A stretch of 64,000 nucleotides of DNA from Prorocentrum cordatum (GCA_963575745.1 CAUYUJ010003669.1:436457-500456), one strand, 5' to 3'; positions 1 to 11,115 are shown, numbered from the stretch's first letter. A program made the numbers and translations. The notes: generated from the sequence alone by a model not told the origin.

Positions 1-86
1 AGATCCCCGAGTAGTCGTCGAGGCAGCAAAGGGAGTCGACGGAGGTCGGCGACCCGTCGCCGACGGAGAGGGAGGGGAAGCCGCCA

Positions 87-1157
87 TCAGCTCTGAGAGG
101 GGTCTCGTGCCGGCACCCAAAAGAAAATATACAGCCTGCGATCCCGTGGGTCTCGAGGCTGCTCTCGGCACGGGAGAAGGTCGGGGCGTGGAGGAAGATA
201 ATGATCGAAAGCCCCGCTCACTATGGGGAGGCAGCTCCATATCCGCAGCATGTATTTCACCATCATTACACTCGGCACTCCAAAAATCCTTATCTCGCCG
301 ATCACTAGTAGCACCAACATGTCCGTGAACGCCTCGAGCCACTCCTGCAGCTCGCGCTCCATGTGCGTCGGGGGCGCTCGGCCCTGCTGCATCTCCGCCA
401 CCGTCCGGGTCAGACAGTCGAGGATGACCGAGCGGAACGTCGGGTCGAGGTGCAAGAGCAACTTCTTCTTGTTCTGGTCGTAGCACCAGTCCATCTTGCA
501 GAACTTGATATTGTCCGCCTTGGTGGCGACATCCATCTGCTCGGTCGTGGCGCGGATCTCGGTCAGCTTCTTCGCGTTGGTCGCGCCAACGGCCTCTTTC
601 CGCTCCATCAGTCCCGTCAGGGGGCCGCCGAAGACCCAGGATGGGGGGGGGCCCGAACTGCGCCCGCGGCCAGCGGCGCTGAACGCCTCTGAAAACTCGG
701 CGCCCATCTCGCTCATCTTGGTCGCCTCGTGGCTGTTCGCGTCGATGGGGGCGCAGTCGAACACGACGCCCTCCACGTTCCGCTTCGACTGGCCCAGCTA
801 CAGCAGGAACTCCAGGATGAGGACCTGGAGCTGCTTCTGGGCGATCTTGAACCCTAGGTCGGACTTCTTCTCGCCGTCTCCGCGTTGTCGCGCGCGTCGA
901 TCCTGTCCACGGGCGGCCCCCTTGCCCTCGGGCTGCGTAGCCGCGGCCCCCCCCGCGCCCGCAGGCGGGCCGAACGCGGTCGGCTGGTCGCGGGCGGCGA
1001 ACGCAGCTCGGTGGGTCACGGGGCGCCGAGTGGCAGGAGGAGGCCTGAAAAGAAAGAACTGCGGGCGGTGGGTGGGGAAGATGTTGTTGTACAGCATGTT
1101 CGCTGCATTCATCAATAGCTTCGAATGTACCGTCGCAGAAGAGGCGCTTAATCGCAT
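87..1157 (-). pseudogene. LINE A C-terminal helical domain (post-RT)
   Basis: Two open stretches, 1157-798 and 776-87, joined across one stop. A Pro/Ala/Gly-rich linker comes first, then a charged start (RRARQRGDGEKKSDLGFKIAQ), then a predicted helical domain. Its most recognisable part is LHLDPTFRSVILDCLTRTV followed by MERELQEWLEAF. LINE B has the equivalent ISMNQWQMRSTILQAFRAEG and LEEELGTWVD at the same place after its RT. The function is unknown. It could be a nucleic-acid-binding or gag-like domain moved to the 3' side, or the ORF1 of a lost tandem downstream copy. The final ~50 residues have no LINE B match. Confidence 0.6.
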
Positions 1158-1214
1158 TCGGGGTCCCCAGAGGCCACGGGAATCGACGTCGCCCGATTCG
1201 GCGGGTTAAATTAT

Positions 1215-1300
1215 CCCAGGGCGATCGGACACGTTGACGAGCGCGATCCTTAATCTAGAACGTCGAACGACACCACGGGCACTGATTACATATCACACAC
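1215..1300 (-). pseudogene. LINE A C2H2 zinc-finger remnant
   Basis: On the minus strand a frame reads CPWCRSTF, a stop, then IKDRARQRV. This has C-x2-C spacing followed by twelve positions and then Arg where the first zinc-binding His should be. LINE B has the equivalent finger KCLVCDTIF...TIRH at the same place between RT connector and C-terminal domain. The in-frame TAG and the lost His show decay. Too short to be called alone; context and the LINE B match support it. Confidence 0.5.
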
Positions 1301-2039
1301 GTGTACAGAGGGTTCCGCTTGCCGTGGCCCCCCGCCCCTGGACTGGAACGCGCGAGCTGTCAGGGCCCCGCGGGGGGGGGGAGAAAGTCTGACTGCATAG
1401 GGCCCCGCTCTCGTCTCGGAGGGCGCACGCGAAGGCTGCGAGCTCTTCTCCCGTCGGAGGTGCGATCGCGCGAGCAGGTCCTCGCAGGCTCTGGAAGGAA
1501 GAAGTCTCGCCCTGCGTCGAGATCGCGGCCTTAAGGGTCAACGGGTCAATGCGAGGCCACGCCTCTCGCACCTCGTCGGCATTAAACAAAGCGAAATAGG
1601 AATAGTTATGCTCGCTCCAGCGCTCAAGAAAATCCTCGGCACCGCTGGTCCCAGCGCACACCCACAAGTCGGCTGCTACTTGGCGCGCCAGTGGCGGGGC
1701 ATCTCGGGCGAGGCGTCCAAGATAATCCAACGCAGGAGGTCCGTCGTTGAGGGTCCCCCGGGGAGCGGCAATAATCTGGGCGTGGGCCCTGGGGTCTCGG
1801 GCCATCTCCTGGGCCCAAGCAAATCTTATGGCGGCTTGCGCGCACCGAGTGGGAATCACTTTCCACCTACGACGAAGAACAGCGTGCGGAAGACAAAGGG
1901 GATGGCTGCCACTCCAGTCCACATCCTTGCTCCTCTCCAGGGCTCTTAAATATTTAGCGATGATGGTGTCCATCTGGTTATTAATGTTTTGCAGAGAAAA
2001 AGCAGGCTTCGTTTGCCGATAGTCCAGCTTCAATGGCAT
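1293..2039 (-). pseudogene. LINE A RT C-terminal connector
   Basis: Open 248-residue frame that aligns by pattern with the region following the palm in LINE B: a start like IAKYLRALER matching IAKKLRAMLR, then a Trp- and Arg-rich helical stretch (RFAWAQEMARDPRAH matching a WWQSIAAEP segment), then a DLWxxAG stretch. This corresponds to the thumb/connection region between the RT palm and the zinc finger. There is no catalytic residue to check. The frame starts just after the break that removed the FIDD box. The last 30 or so residues are low-complexity and probably read-through. Confidence 0.65.
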
Positions 2040-2101
2040 GCCCCTGGAAGGCCAGAAGTTTCAATTTGCCAGATATACGGCTGCCCCATAGACTCCCCAT
2101 C

Positions 2102-3323
2102 TTAACCCATCCCGCCCTCATCGCAGAGAACCTGAACTGTAGCTCCTCCACCGTCGCTAAATAAGTGAAAACTCTGTACCATCTCTCGTTTGCCCGTGTT
2201 CTGGAGGAGGCCAGCCTGGTTCAATTCCTCGTCCAACGTCGCGTCGCTCTGTTGTGTGAGAAGGTGGGCCTCTCCAGCCTCGCCGCTGCGAACAAGTGTA
2301 TTATCAAAGATGCCATCTGCAAAAGCGCTCGCGCCGCCATCTAGCTGCCTCGAGACAATGCCACGCTTCAGCGCGACGGACAGCGCCTCGGTGCGAGCCG
2401 ATCGCCGAGCGAAACAAGGCCCCTCCATGATCTTAGCAAAGATAATAGGTTCTTCACTGGATCCCATCAAACCTCCACATCCGTGCCTGACCACCAGATT
2501 ACGCGTGTCCCCCCATGGTTCCTCTCCCCCTCCAGAGAAGCCCAGAAAAATAGCGGCGTGTTCCGCTCGCTGTTCAAACGGCGCTTGATCTCTAGGCAAG
2601 ACGAGATCGCGGATGGCACGACGTCTGGCCGCGGGTGTAGTGGAGGCGAAAGCGTTAGACATGTCATGCAGATTGTTGATGCGAGCTAGCTTTCGCTTCC
2701 GAAGGCGATGGCCTACGCAAAGCTGGACAGCCAGGGCGTCTTCACGACGCCGAAGGGCAGGAAACCATGAAAGCTGGCCGGCCAATCCTGAGGTTGCGAT
2801 GCCATCCCTCGGCGGATCGCGGCTCCATAGAAGCGTTCCAATAAGGGCAGAACACATGAATAAGGCGTTTTCTCCCAGGTCCTTGTTTTCCGTTCGGCTT
2901 CAAGATCGGGCATCCCCAGGAAAGATGAGCCAGTTTCGGGACTCGTTGCAGAACTCGTATCCACCAGTGGAGATTTTCAAGATGTGTATATGCCTGAGAC
3001 TGGGGTAGTTCGCCTACTCTTTCAGCGCCTAAACCAAGTCGGGGTTCGTCCGCTCGTGAGACGTAGCTGGACTCGGCGGCCATAAAAAGACTTCCGGAGG
3101 TGCACTCCAGGCTGGGGCAGCTCGACGTCTGGGGCGCTTTTTTGGGAACCTCAGGGTGCCTCGAAGATCCCGTTCGGCCCAAAACCCATGCTCCTCGTAT
3201 GTATCGAAGGTCATCGCCGTCGCGCCGAAAGTCTCGGGACAATTCTCGAGCTCGGTCGCGTAATCGATCTCCTGGGCACTCATACCTCCCATATGTGGTG
3301 ATCCCTCCTAATACCTCCTCCAT
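2102..3323 (-). pseudogene. LINE A reverse transcriptase, fingers and palm fragment
   Basis: Two overlapping frames cover the front half of a LINE reverse transcriptase. The first (3323-2742) carries CPILKPNGK followed by RLIHVFCPYW, matching IPKKNK and RMIHVFCPFW of LINE B. The second (2857-2102) carries the motif A block HDMSNAF, with the catalytic Asp, and the motif B block GGLMGSSEEP, matching YDMRNAF and GGRMGDSNEP in LINE B. After GGMG the frame breaks and the motif C FIDD box expected here is absent, implying a deletion at about 2100-2040. The fragment cannot encode an active enzyme. Confidence 0.8.
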
Positions 3324-3452
3324 TCCTCTCGTGAAGACTCTGGAAACGGAATACGGTATTTACGCTTGCGGGGCCCCCCGCATCGAGCTGCCAGTAAGAA
3401 AAAGAAGCCGGTGGACCTCAGCGAATGGACGAAATCGGTGGGCCTCTTGAAT

Positions 3453-4914
3453 CTAACGTTCGATGCGTCGACGACGGTCGGCCCGTTCTCGGCGTGCGAG
3501 TTGTCGGAGTGCGATGCGAATCTCCTGTTGTTCTTGATACTTTGGGAAGAGAATGGGCTGGTGGCGTAGCACAGCCTCGCACCCCTCGCCCTGATCCCCC
3601 AGCCTCTCTCTCGCCTCAGCACGGAGTCGAACCAGCTCACGACGGCGTTCACGTAGACGTGCAGCCCGAGGGTCGTCTGTCTTGCGCGACTGGCCGAAGA
3701 ACCGTGCACAGCGTCTCACGAGGTCGACCCACTTCTGCCAGTACGTGTCGCTGTCGCCGTTGTTGCCGAGCACGGCAAGCTCGGCGCGCTGTGCGAACTC
3801 TTCCTCCAGGGCTTGCTGGAACTCAATCTTGTTCGCACCCTCCTGCAATGCTGCCGCCAATTTATCGCGATCCCATATGAGCGTGACCGCTGTCGATCCT
3901 CGATGTTGGTACGCCATGAAATTGACTATGATCGGGACATGGTCCCGTGGGGCAGCACTCGGGAAAAGTTGTAGGCGTCGAGCCGAACTCCAGGGTAGAA
4001 AGCAGCGTCGGATCTGATCATGTAGTGTCATGGGCATGAATATATGGCCCATTGTACTCGTCGAGCCGTCGAAATGATAGTAAGCATGCCCTTCCTTTGC
4101 ATGAAAACTCCCAACATTCATCATGTCAAAAGGCATCATCAACTCTTCCCAGATTGGGCCCCCTATGGTGGTCTGATTGTCAAGATGGCGGCCCCCGGCG
4201 TGGTCGATCTGGCCGGGACGCTCCGCCTCGAAAGTATGCGGGGAAAGCAGCGCTCCGCTCTTCAGAACACTGCCTGTATTCAGGTCGCCCATGACAATCG
4301 GTGCAGAGCGTGCTGGAGGTGTTCTGACCTGCTGGGTCGCCCACTCCACTAGAGCCCGATCCCATCTCCAGCGCTCGCCTCTTGCGCGCGCATTCGTCCT
4401 TGAGCGGCGGTAGGTACATCAGCGCGATCGGCAGATCCAGGGAACATCTCGCGATGCGGACCGCCAGTCCCCTTCTCTGGGCTGCAGGTGGGGGCGTAGA
4501 TATCGTTCTGACTCCTCTGCGCATCCTCTGGGTCATCATAAACGTACAACCTGCCGACCCGTTGGAAAAAGGTGCGGCAGACCATCCTGCCGATGAGCCG
4601 CAACCTCATCTATCCAGGTGCCACCCCTGAACTGGATGACATGGTGGCGCTCGGAGACGAGTGCCCGCCAGGCCAATGATGTCTGCGTGAACCTCTCGCC
4701 ACATCTCCGATGGTTGGTCCGATTCCACAAGCGGGAAGGGATTGTAGAGCGCCAGCCGAAGGAAAGAACTCATGGGCCCCAAAGGGCGAGTGCGCCCCGA
4801 GGCGTTCCCGCCCCACGATCGTGAGCGGCAAAGCCAGATGAAGTGTAAGATGGAGAGATGTGCGGTGCAGAACGCTTGAAGCTGCCCGCTACAAGGATGG
4901 CTGGGCGTTCCCAT
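3453..4914 (-). pseudogene. LINE A endonuclease domain and linker
   Basis: Endonuclease/exonuclease/phosphatase (EEP) fold of an APE-type LINE endonuclease, which would nick target DNA to prime reverse transcription. The N-terminal strand is at about 4760-4610, with an LxLYNP start and LAGTRLRAP where most LINE endonucleases have the QET motif. The core strand with MYLPP is near 4430-4400 in another frame. VMGDLN (metal and substrate binding) and the terminal RDHVPI motif lie in an open 298-residue stretch, 4349-3453. That stretch ends in an Arg/Glu-rich, coiled-coil-prone linker resembling the linker of LINE B. At least two frameshifts separate the N-terminal and core blocks. Identification rests on motif order and on similarity to LINE B. 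Confidence 0.75.
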
Positions 4915-4949
4915 TTTCTAGATAGGGTCTCTCGCCGTAGCCCCGCGCG

Positions 4950-5340
4950 CACCCCTTTCAAACGCTCGCTGCCTCTACCGGGATAGAGCACAACCCCTTC
5001 TCGAAAATAAGCTCTCGCTCGACACTTCATATCATCCTACAGAAACGGGGGCGCCAACGTGTGTAGCAGCTGCGCGCATGGTTCCTCTTTGAAGAAAGGG
5101 GGTAGCACGATTGACTTCATTGAGGTTGAGGTTCGCGACCTAAACTGCAAACTTGCAACGCAATTGCACGGATGGCGGCGGTCATTTTTCGACCCAGGGG
5201 CCCCGCTGGGCACCTTGTTCAAGTGCATGGTCACACCTTTTCGCACCCCTAACTACGCAGTGTAATGATACAAGGCAACTCGCGATAAAACTAATCAGAT
5301 ACTTGTCGCTCACGGGGCGCGTCTTGCAGTGATCCCGAAG
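4950..5340. other. No recognisable gene
   Basis: Short unassigned stretch between LINE A and the plus-strand ORF1-like gene. Only short open frames without recognisable motifs are present; no repeat unit was seen. Confidence 0.5.
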
Positions 5341-5496
5341 GCTTGTTGGGGCTCGTGAGGGTGGGCCTTATGTCAAGACCATTTGGCTCGAGCTGTTCTC
5401 AGACACTCGACCGTCTTTCCCTGGGCTGTCCCGGGCTTTCTGCTCTCGCTCGAGGGCCGATTCTAATCGGCCAGCGCAGGGGCCCGTTCCTACTTC

Positions 5497-6709
5497 ATGG
5501 TTTCCCCTTCCTCCACGCCGCGCAACGGCAACAGTGCTCGGCCGTGGACCTGCAGCTCCTGCGGGCGCCGCCGCAACAACGTTGCAAGCGGCGCAAGCGT
5601 CGTCATGCCCAGAGGCCCGCGGGACGGTCGGAGCCGTGACTGGGCATGCTGCAACGCGAACTACACGCGCGAAATTGCCGGTGGCGACAGCCATGCTGGC
5701 GCTGGCGCTGCTGGGTTCGCTCTTCCTCGTCTTCCTGGGCCCCGATTACTGGGGCCAAGGGGTGCGATCCCCGCTCTGCCGAGCATCGCAGCCGACGCGT
5801 CTCTAGAGGACTTGCAGTCGGCCGTCCAGTTGTTCGACGAACTGGGCGACGTCGGAACTTCCTCGGCCCACAGAATGCTCGCAGCACCCCGCCGGGCCGC
5901 TGCCCCAGCTGCCCCGCCCCTGCAGCGTCAGATCAACGGCGCCTTCCAGCGCGTGCGCGGACTTGAGAGCCAGTTGGAGAAGGCGGCTTTCGGCTACAAT
6001 CGGCTGGATACAGTCGCCCAGGTCTCCGAGAAGCTCAGCGCCGCCGAGGCCGAGCACGCCCACGCGTGACCTCCACCAGAAAGTCGCGCCGCCTGCCGCA
6101 GCGGCCGTCGCGCAGGCGCCCGCGCCTCCAGCGGTCATCTCGATCGACTCCATCTTCGACGGCGCGGCCGCCGAGCTTCCGACTCCTTAGGGCTCGCTCG
6201 GCAAACTCGACAGCGAGGTGTGCGATTTCTCGCCAGAGGCGCAGGATGACGCTGACAGGCGCCTGATGCAATCCCGGGCTGAGCTCAAGGCCGCCACGCA
6301 ATCCTTGTTCGGGGAAGCTGCGACCGGGGCCCGCCAGGCTCGCCAAGATCACGCTAAACTGCGTTCTCGGCTCACCGAGCAGCGGCGCACAGGCGCGCGA
6401 GATGACGGCGCTGCAGCTGCTGCCCCAGATGCGGCCAAAGCCGCCGCGCCCCCCACCGGTGGGCCAGAGGCTGGCGGTGCCCCGCCCGCTGCTGCGCCGA
6501 CCGATTCGCCCGCGTCCTCGGCTTCAGCGGCCCCGACGACGGCATCGGCTTCTGCTTCTACTGAGGCCGCGGCTCAAGCAGCCAAGGCCAAGCTCCGCGC
6601 TGATGCCGCCAAAGATTTCAATGACAGCCCCCTATCAATGACACCCCCTCCCACAAGCGACCGGTGGCCAACCCAGAATCATGAGCCCCCCCACCACCAT
6701 GCCTTGTAA
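5497..6709 (+). pseudogene. Broken ORF1/gag-like gene with Cys-rich N terminus
   Basis: Plus-strand coding remnant. The N-terminal part (5497-6069) carries RPWTCSSCGRRRNN and DWACCNANY, a Cys/Trp pattern like a RanBP2-type or CCHC-like finger. A leucine-rich, coiled-coil-prone stretch follows (RVRGLESQLEKA, VSEKLSAAEAEHA). Near 6055 the frame shifts by one; the new frame continues to a TAG at 6188-6190, then resumes at once (GSLGKLDSEVCDFSPEAQDDAD) to 6709, through another helical block and an Ala/Pro/Ser-rich tail. One frameshift plus one stop therefore interrupt an otherwise continuous protein of roughly 400 residues. Cys finger, coiled coil and low-complexity tail suggest a retroelement ORF1. 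No RT follows it; a CGG repeat does. Confidence 0.5.
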
Positions 6710-6818
6710 CAAAAACCATGCTAAACACACTCTGCCTCCAAATTCGGAGCATGCGCAGCCAGCCCTATCCGGCCTCCCCCCGCAATACCTGTCAACAAAC
6801 AATACAGAGTACACTTGG

Positions 6819-7008
6819 CGGCGGCGGCGGCTGCAGCGGCGGCGGACGCGGCGGCTGCGGCGGCGGCGGCGGCGGCGGGGGGGGCGGCGGCGGCGGCGGC
6901 GGCGGCCACGGCGGGGGCGGCGGCGGCGGCGGCAGCGGCGGCGGCAGCGGCTGCCGCGGCTGCCGCGGCGGCGATTTGGCAGCGGCGGCGGCGGCGGCGG
7001 CGGCGGCG

Positions 7009-7041
<33 letters not shown>

Positions 7042-7120
7042 GCGGCGGCGGCGGCGGCTGCGGCGGGCAGCGGCGGCGGCGGCGGCGGCGGCGGCTGCGG
7101 CAGCGACGGCGGCGGGGCCT
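6819..7120. repeat. CGG/GGC trinucleotide repeat, ~300 bp
   Basis: Nearly pure (GGC)n with occasional GCT/GCA/GCG variants. All six frames stay open across it, giving poly-Gly, poly-Ala, poly-Arg and poly-Pro conceptual products; these are artefacts of the repeat. Strand-asymmetric and strongly G-quadruplex/hairpin-prone. Confidence 0.95.
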
Positions 7121-7351
7121 CCAGTAGCTGCCCATCCAAAGGCGATTGCTGCGTGTGCTGAGGCAAGGGCCAAGCTCGGGTGCTACGCGCGCGCTGGGAG
7201 GGCGGGCGGGAGTGGGCGAGACAGCTTGCGGGCGGGCAGGGGGTCTTGACGTCTCCCAACCCTGTCCCCCCGCCCCCATCTGGTGCCAAGCCTGTCGCCA
7301 GCGCCTAAAAAGGGGCACTGGCCCATGGGTTGCGCTCTCCCGTGGGGTCGC

Positions 7352-8476
7352 TCAGTTTTGGCAGCGATTCCACTGGGTTAAGCCTTGGGCTTCATCCATT
7401 CTTCGAGCCCCTTCTGGAGCCCCCATAGATGCCCGACCCCCTACCTCCTTCGACCCTCCCCCTCCGAGTCCTTCTGACGGGCCTAGGGGTTCCTCGGCGC
7501 CCTCAATCGAAACGGCCAATGTCTCAGGGTGCTCCGCGGTGGAGCGCCGTCGCGCCCCAAGGCGGGGGCAGGCGACGGCGTTCCACCCGCGGCGCCAGGC
7601 GGGCGACCTCCTGGGCCCGCCTGCGCCCGTGGCTCCGCCACACCGGTGTGCGACCGCATCCGCTGCGTCTCCACGTGCAGCACTGCTCTCTGTGGCCAGT
7701 GCACCGGGCCCGCGCAGACCCTGATGCGTGCACAGATGTAGCACCGCGCCGCCGAGGCTGTTGAAGCTCCCTGACAGCATGGGCAACGGCGCGGCGTTGC
7801 TTCAGCCTGAGAATACCACCTCCAGGAAGCAGCCCATGCCGCCACCGGGCCAAAGGCTCTCGACCTGGAAGATCGCGGTCCCAGCTGTTTGCCCGAAGTT
7901 GTCGAGGGTAACGCACTCCAGGAAGGCCCCTGGTACGGGCCCCATGCGCTGGTAGGCCATCAGTGCTGAGGCGCCGTGCAACCAGGGGCCCGCGCCTCCA
8001 AGCGCTGCCGCGGCGCCTCCTGCGCCACCAGGCGCCGCCCAGCCCAGCGAACCTCCGCCTCCAGGAGCGGCACCTGGGCCCCCACCAAGTGCGCCCCCAG
8101 CACCTCCGAAGCCGCCGACGCCCAAGGCTCCCGCACCCAACCCTGGGGCAAGGCCCATTGGCGGCCCTCCACCGACCGCGCCGACTCCGACCACTCCAGC
8201 GGTTCCGCCTCCCAACGCCGGCGGCGCGAGCCCACAGCACCAACGCGCGCGCCTGCGCCAGCGGCCCCGCCGCGGACCGCCCGCCCCGAGCGCCAGGGCA
8301 CCGCCCGCGGCGCCAGCGCCCGCGCCCAGAGCGCCCGCTGGGACTCCAGGCGCAACAGCATCCGCTCCGCCTCCGCCAGGGTCTCCAGTGGGGCCTCCAG
8401 CCGCGACCGCGGCCGCGGCCACGGGAGGGACCCCCCTCGCGGCAGCAACCGCCGCGCCGCATGCGGGCGGTCCCAC
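7352..8476 (-). pseudogene. Possible gag-like retroelement fragment
   Basis: On the minus strand a Gly/Ala-rich frame (8476-7802) ends in a compact, non-repetitive segment, GAFLECVTLDNFGQTAGT then AIFQVESLWPGGGMGCFLEV, that looks like real protein rather than low-complexity DNA. After a frame change the text may continue as PMLSGSFNSLGGAVLHLCTHQG (7786 leftward). The Gly-rich part reads Pro/Ala-rich on the plus strand, so the coding strand is uncertain for that part. I do not recognise a family with certainty; a retroelement gag-like region is an inference from composition and neighbourhood. Confidence 0.3.
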
Positions 8477-9045
8477 TGGGGGTTTCGGTGAGGCTCCCTA
8501 TTGGGCCACGAAGCGTTGTACTGGGTGGATGAAAATGCCAAAATGTGGGGGACGCATGCGGGCGGTCCCACTGGGGGCTTCGGTGGAGCTCCCTATGGGG
8601 CCACGAAGCGCTGTATTGGGTGGGTGAAAATGCCAAAGTGGGTGTGGGGGACGCATGCGGGGGGTCCCACTGGGGGCTTCGGTGGAGCTCCCTATGGGGC
8701 CACGAAACGCTGTACTGGGTGGGTGAAACTGCCAAATTGGGTGTGGGGGACGCACGCGGGCGGTCCCACTGGGGGCTTCGGTGTCGCTCCCTATGGGGCC
8801 ACGAAACGCTGTACTGGGTTTGTGAAACTGCCAAATTGGGTGTGGGGGACGCACGCGGGCGGTCCCACTGGGGGCTTCGGTGGAGCTCCCTATGGGGCCA
8901 CGAAACGCTGGGCTGGGTGGGTGAAACTCTGTGGGGGACGCATGCGGGCGGTCCCACTGGGGCCTTCGGTGGAGCTCCCTATGGGGCCACGAAACGTGTG
9001 AGTGATGTGCCGAAATGGGTGTGGGGGACGCATGCGGGCGGTGGA
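8459..9045 (+). repeat. 99-bp tandem repeat, seven copies
   Basis: Copies begin near 8459, 8554, 8653, 8752, 8851, 8940 and 9030. The middle three intervals are exactly 99 bp; the others are 95, 89 and 90 bp through short deletions. The conserved core contains GCGGGCGGTCCCACTGGGG and TATGGGGCCACGAAACGCTG. Because 99 is divisible by three, a plus frame repeats a 33-residue unit around GGPTGGFGGAPYGATKRC, but indels in the outer copies break it. Confidence 0.9.
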
Positions 9046-9046
9046 G

Positions 9047-9640
9047 AGGAGGAGGGGGGGGAGGAGGAGGAGAAGAGGAAAGGAACGCGGGGACCGTCTC
9101 TTCAAAACGAGGACCCAACACCACAGGATGGTTGGGAAAAAGTAAGGGTGGACCTTAGGACGGGAGAGTGTAGCCTCCTCCTCCTCATCATCGTCAGCAG
9201 CATCACCAACATCATCCTAATCCTCATCGTCCTGCCTCCTCTTTTGGCCTCCTTCTCCTCCGTCCTCTTTGGGATTCCTGCCTTTTCCCGGCTCCTCCTG
9301 AATCCTCTTGGAACCTCTGGGGGCTCCTGGAGCCTTACGCCCTACTGTGGCCTTCTGGGGTACTCTTCCTCGTCCTCTTCCGCCTCCCCCTCCTCTTCCT
9401 CCTTCCTCTTCCTCCTCCTCCATCACCTCCTCCTCCTCCTCCTCCTCTTCTTCCGCTTCTTCATCTTCTTCGTATTACTACTATTATTGTTGTTCCTCCT
9501 CCTCCTCATTCTCCTTCTCCCCCTCTCTCACCTTTTACTCCTCCTCCTCCTCCTCCTGCCTTCGCCTTCGCCTTCTCCTCCTCTTCTTCTTCCTCCTCCT
9601 CATCCTCCTACAGCCTACTCCTTGGGCCTCCTGCTTCCTC
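9047..9640. repeat. Pyrimidine-rich (TCC/CTC) low-complexity tract
   Basis: Starts with a short purine-rich stretch (GGAGGA), then about 450 bp of CTC/TCC/TTC triplets on the plus strand. Leu/Ser/Pro-rich conceptual products here are repeat artefacts. Confidence 0.9.
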
Positions 9641-9920
9641 TTCATCCAGCCTCCTCCTTTGGCCTTCCGCTTCCTCTTGAGGCCTCCTGTTGCCTCCTGC
9701 CTCCTGGGGCCTCCTGGAGCCTTTCGGGGCCTCCTGTTGCCTGGGGCACCCCTGGGACCTCCTGGGTCCTTCTGTAGCCTCCTGGAGAACTCCTGCGGCC
9801 TCCTTGGTAGGGTTTCCTGGTTGTTCCGGGGCCTCCCTGGGCTTCGGGTGCCGCCTCCTGCAACGCCCCGTCGTTTCCCGAAGCCTCCCGGGGGTCCCGT
9901 GGCCTTCTGAAGCACTCTGG
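9640..9920. repeat. GGCCTCCTG minisatellite
   Basis: Degenerate short-unit repeat built on GGCCTCCTG and GGGGCCTCC. It grades out of the pyrimidine tract. It belongs by pattern to the CTTGGGGCC/CCAAGAGGCC family seen at 36.3, 39.9, 41.8, 55.9 and 63.3 kb. Confidence 0.7.
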
Positions 9921-10000
9921 GGTCTCCCGCTCGGGGTTTCCTCCACGCTCAGGCTGCAGGAGCCCACGTGATGGTATGACCCGCTCGGACTAATGACATG

Positions 10001-10812
10001 AAAGGCGGGCCCCATAGGGAGGGGAGCTCCCGCTCGAAGCTTTCTTGCAATTCACTCGCACACGAGACTCCCGCTCGAGACTTCCTCATCATTCGGGCCT
10101 CGGTAACCCGAACATGGCGACAGCCAACGGTTTGAGGATGACCACGAGCCACACAGGGAGGGGGCTCCCGCTTGAGGCGTCTTCGCGATTCGCTCAGACA
10201 CGAGGACTCTCCGGCTCGAGACTTCCTCAAGGTTCAAGCCGCAAAGATGAAGACAGCTGCAAGTTCGAGGGTAGTCGCCTCGGGCCTCGGATTATTGACA
10301 CGGAGCGCGAGCCCCATGGGGTGGAGACTCCCGCGCGAGACCTCCTCGCCATTCGCTCAAAGACGAGGCTCCCGCTCGAGGTCTTCTCCAGACTCAAGCC
10401 CCAGGAACCCGAAAGTGACGACAACTACTGGTTAGAGGGCGGTCGTCCTGGATTACCCACGTGACGCGCGGGCCCCATTTGGTTGGGGTTTCCGCTCGAG
10501 GCTTCCTCCCCAATCACGCACAGACGAGCCTCCCGCTCGAGATTTACAAACATGAAAGCGCAGGCCCCATAGGGTGGGTGTTCCCGCTCGAGACTTCCCC
10601 GGCATTCATTCACAGACGTGTCTCCCGCTTGAGACTTCCTCATCATTCGGGCCTCAAGAAACCAAACATGGCAGCAGTCGAAAGTCTGAGGACAAACGCC
10701 TCGGACTGCTACAGAAAGCGCGGGGTCCCATAGGGAGGGAAGAAAGGGGCTCTCGCTCGAGACTTGTTCCCGATTCACTCACTGACGGGGATCCCGCTCG
10801 ATACACTTCCTC
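10001..10812 (+). repeat. Degenerate compound tandem repeat, ~95-165 bp spacing
   Basis: Recurrent blocks: GGGCCCCATAGGGAGG, then GCTCCCGCTCGAGACTTCCT, then ATTCACTCACAGACGAG, then a second CTCCCGCTCGAG block. Block starts are near 10007, 10150, 10309, 10470, 10562 and 10721. A longer stretch (about 10067-10140) recurs at about 10618-10695 including CATCATTCGGGCCTC and ACATGGCRRCAG. No coding continuity. Confidence 0.75.
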
Positions 10813-10817
10813 AATCT

Positions 10818-10946
10818 AAATGTGTGCGTATGTGTATGTATGTGTGTGTGTGTGTGTCTGTCTGTTTTTTTTTTTTTTTTTTCTCTCTCTCTCTCTCTCT
10901 CTCTCTTTTTGTCAGTCTGTCAGTCTGTCAATCTGTCAGTCTGTCA

Positions 10947-11020
<74 letters not shown>

Positions 11021-11023
11021 GTC

Positions 11024-11115
<92 letters not shown>

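Larger units (their letters stand above)
87..4914 (-). mobile_element. LINE A, degenerate non-LTR retrotransposon
   Basis: Reading leftward on the minus strand, the order is endonuclease (about 4760-3900), charged linker (to 3453), RT fingers and palm (3323-2102), RT connector (2039-1293), zinc-finger remnant (about 1300-1215) and a C-terminal helical domain (1157-87). Every piece has a counterpart in the same order in LINE B at 20.6-26.2 kb, which is what identifies the more decayed parts. Frames change between nearly all blocks and the RT catalytic FIDD box is missing, so the copy is dead. The 5' end is not sharply defined; no poly-A tail or target-site duplication was recognised. Confidence 0.85.

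Noticed and set aside
3425-3880. Plus-strand frames across LINE A
   Set aside because: Antisense to the endonuclease/linker block that matches LINE B; no independent support.
6721-7289. Long poly-Ala, poly-Gly, poly-Arg and poly-Pro open frames in all six frames
   Set aside because: Produced by the CGG/GGC repeat; no frame has non-repetitive sequence or codon preference.
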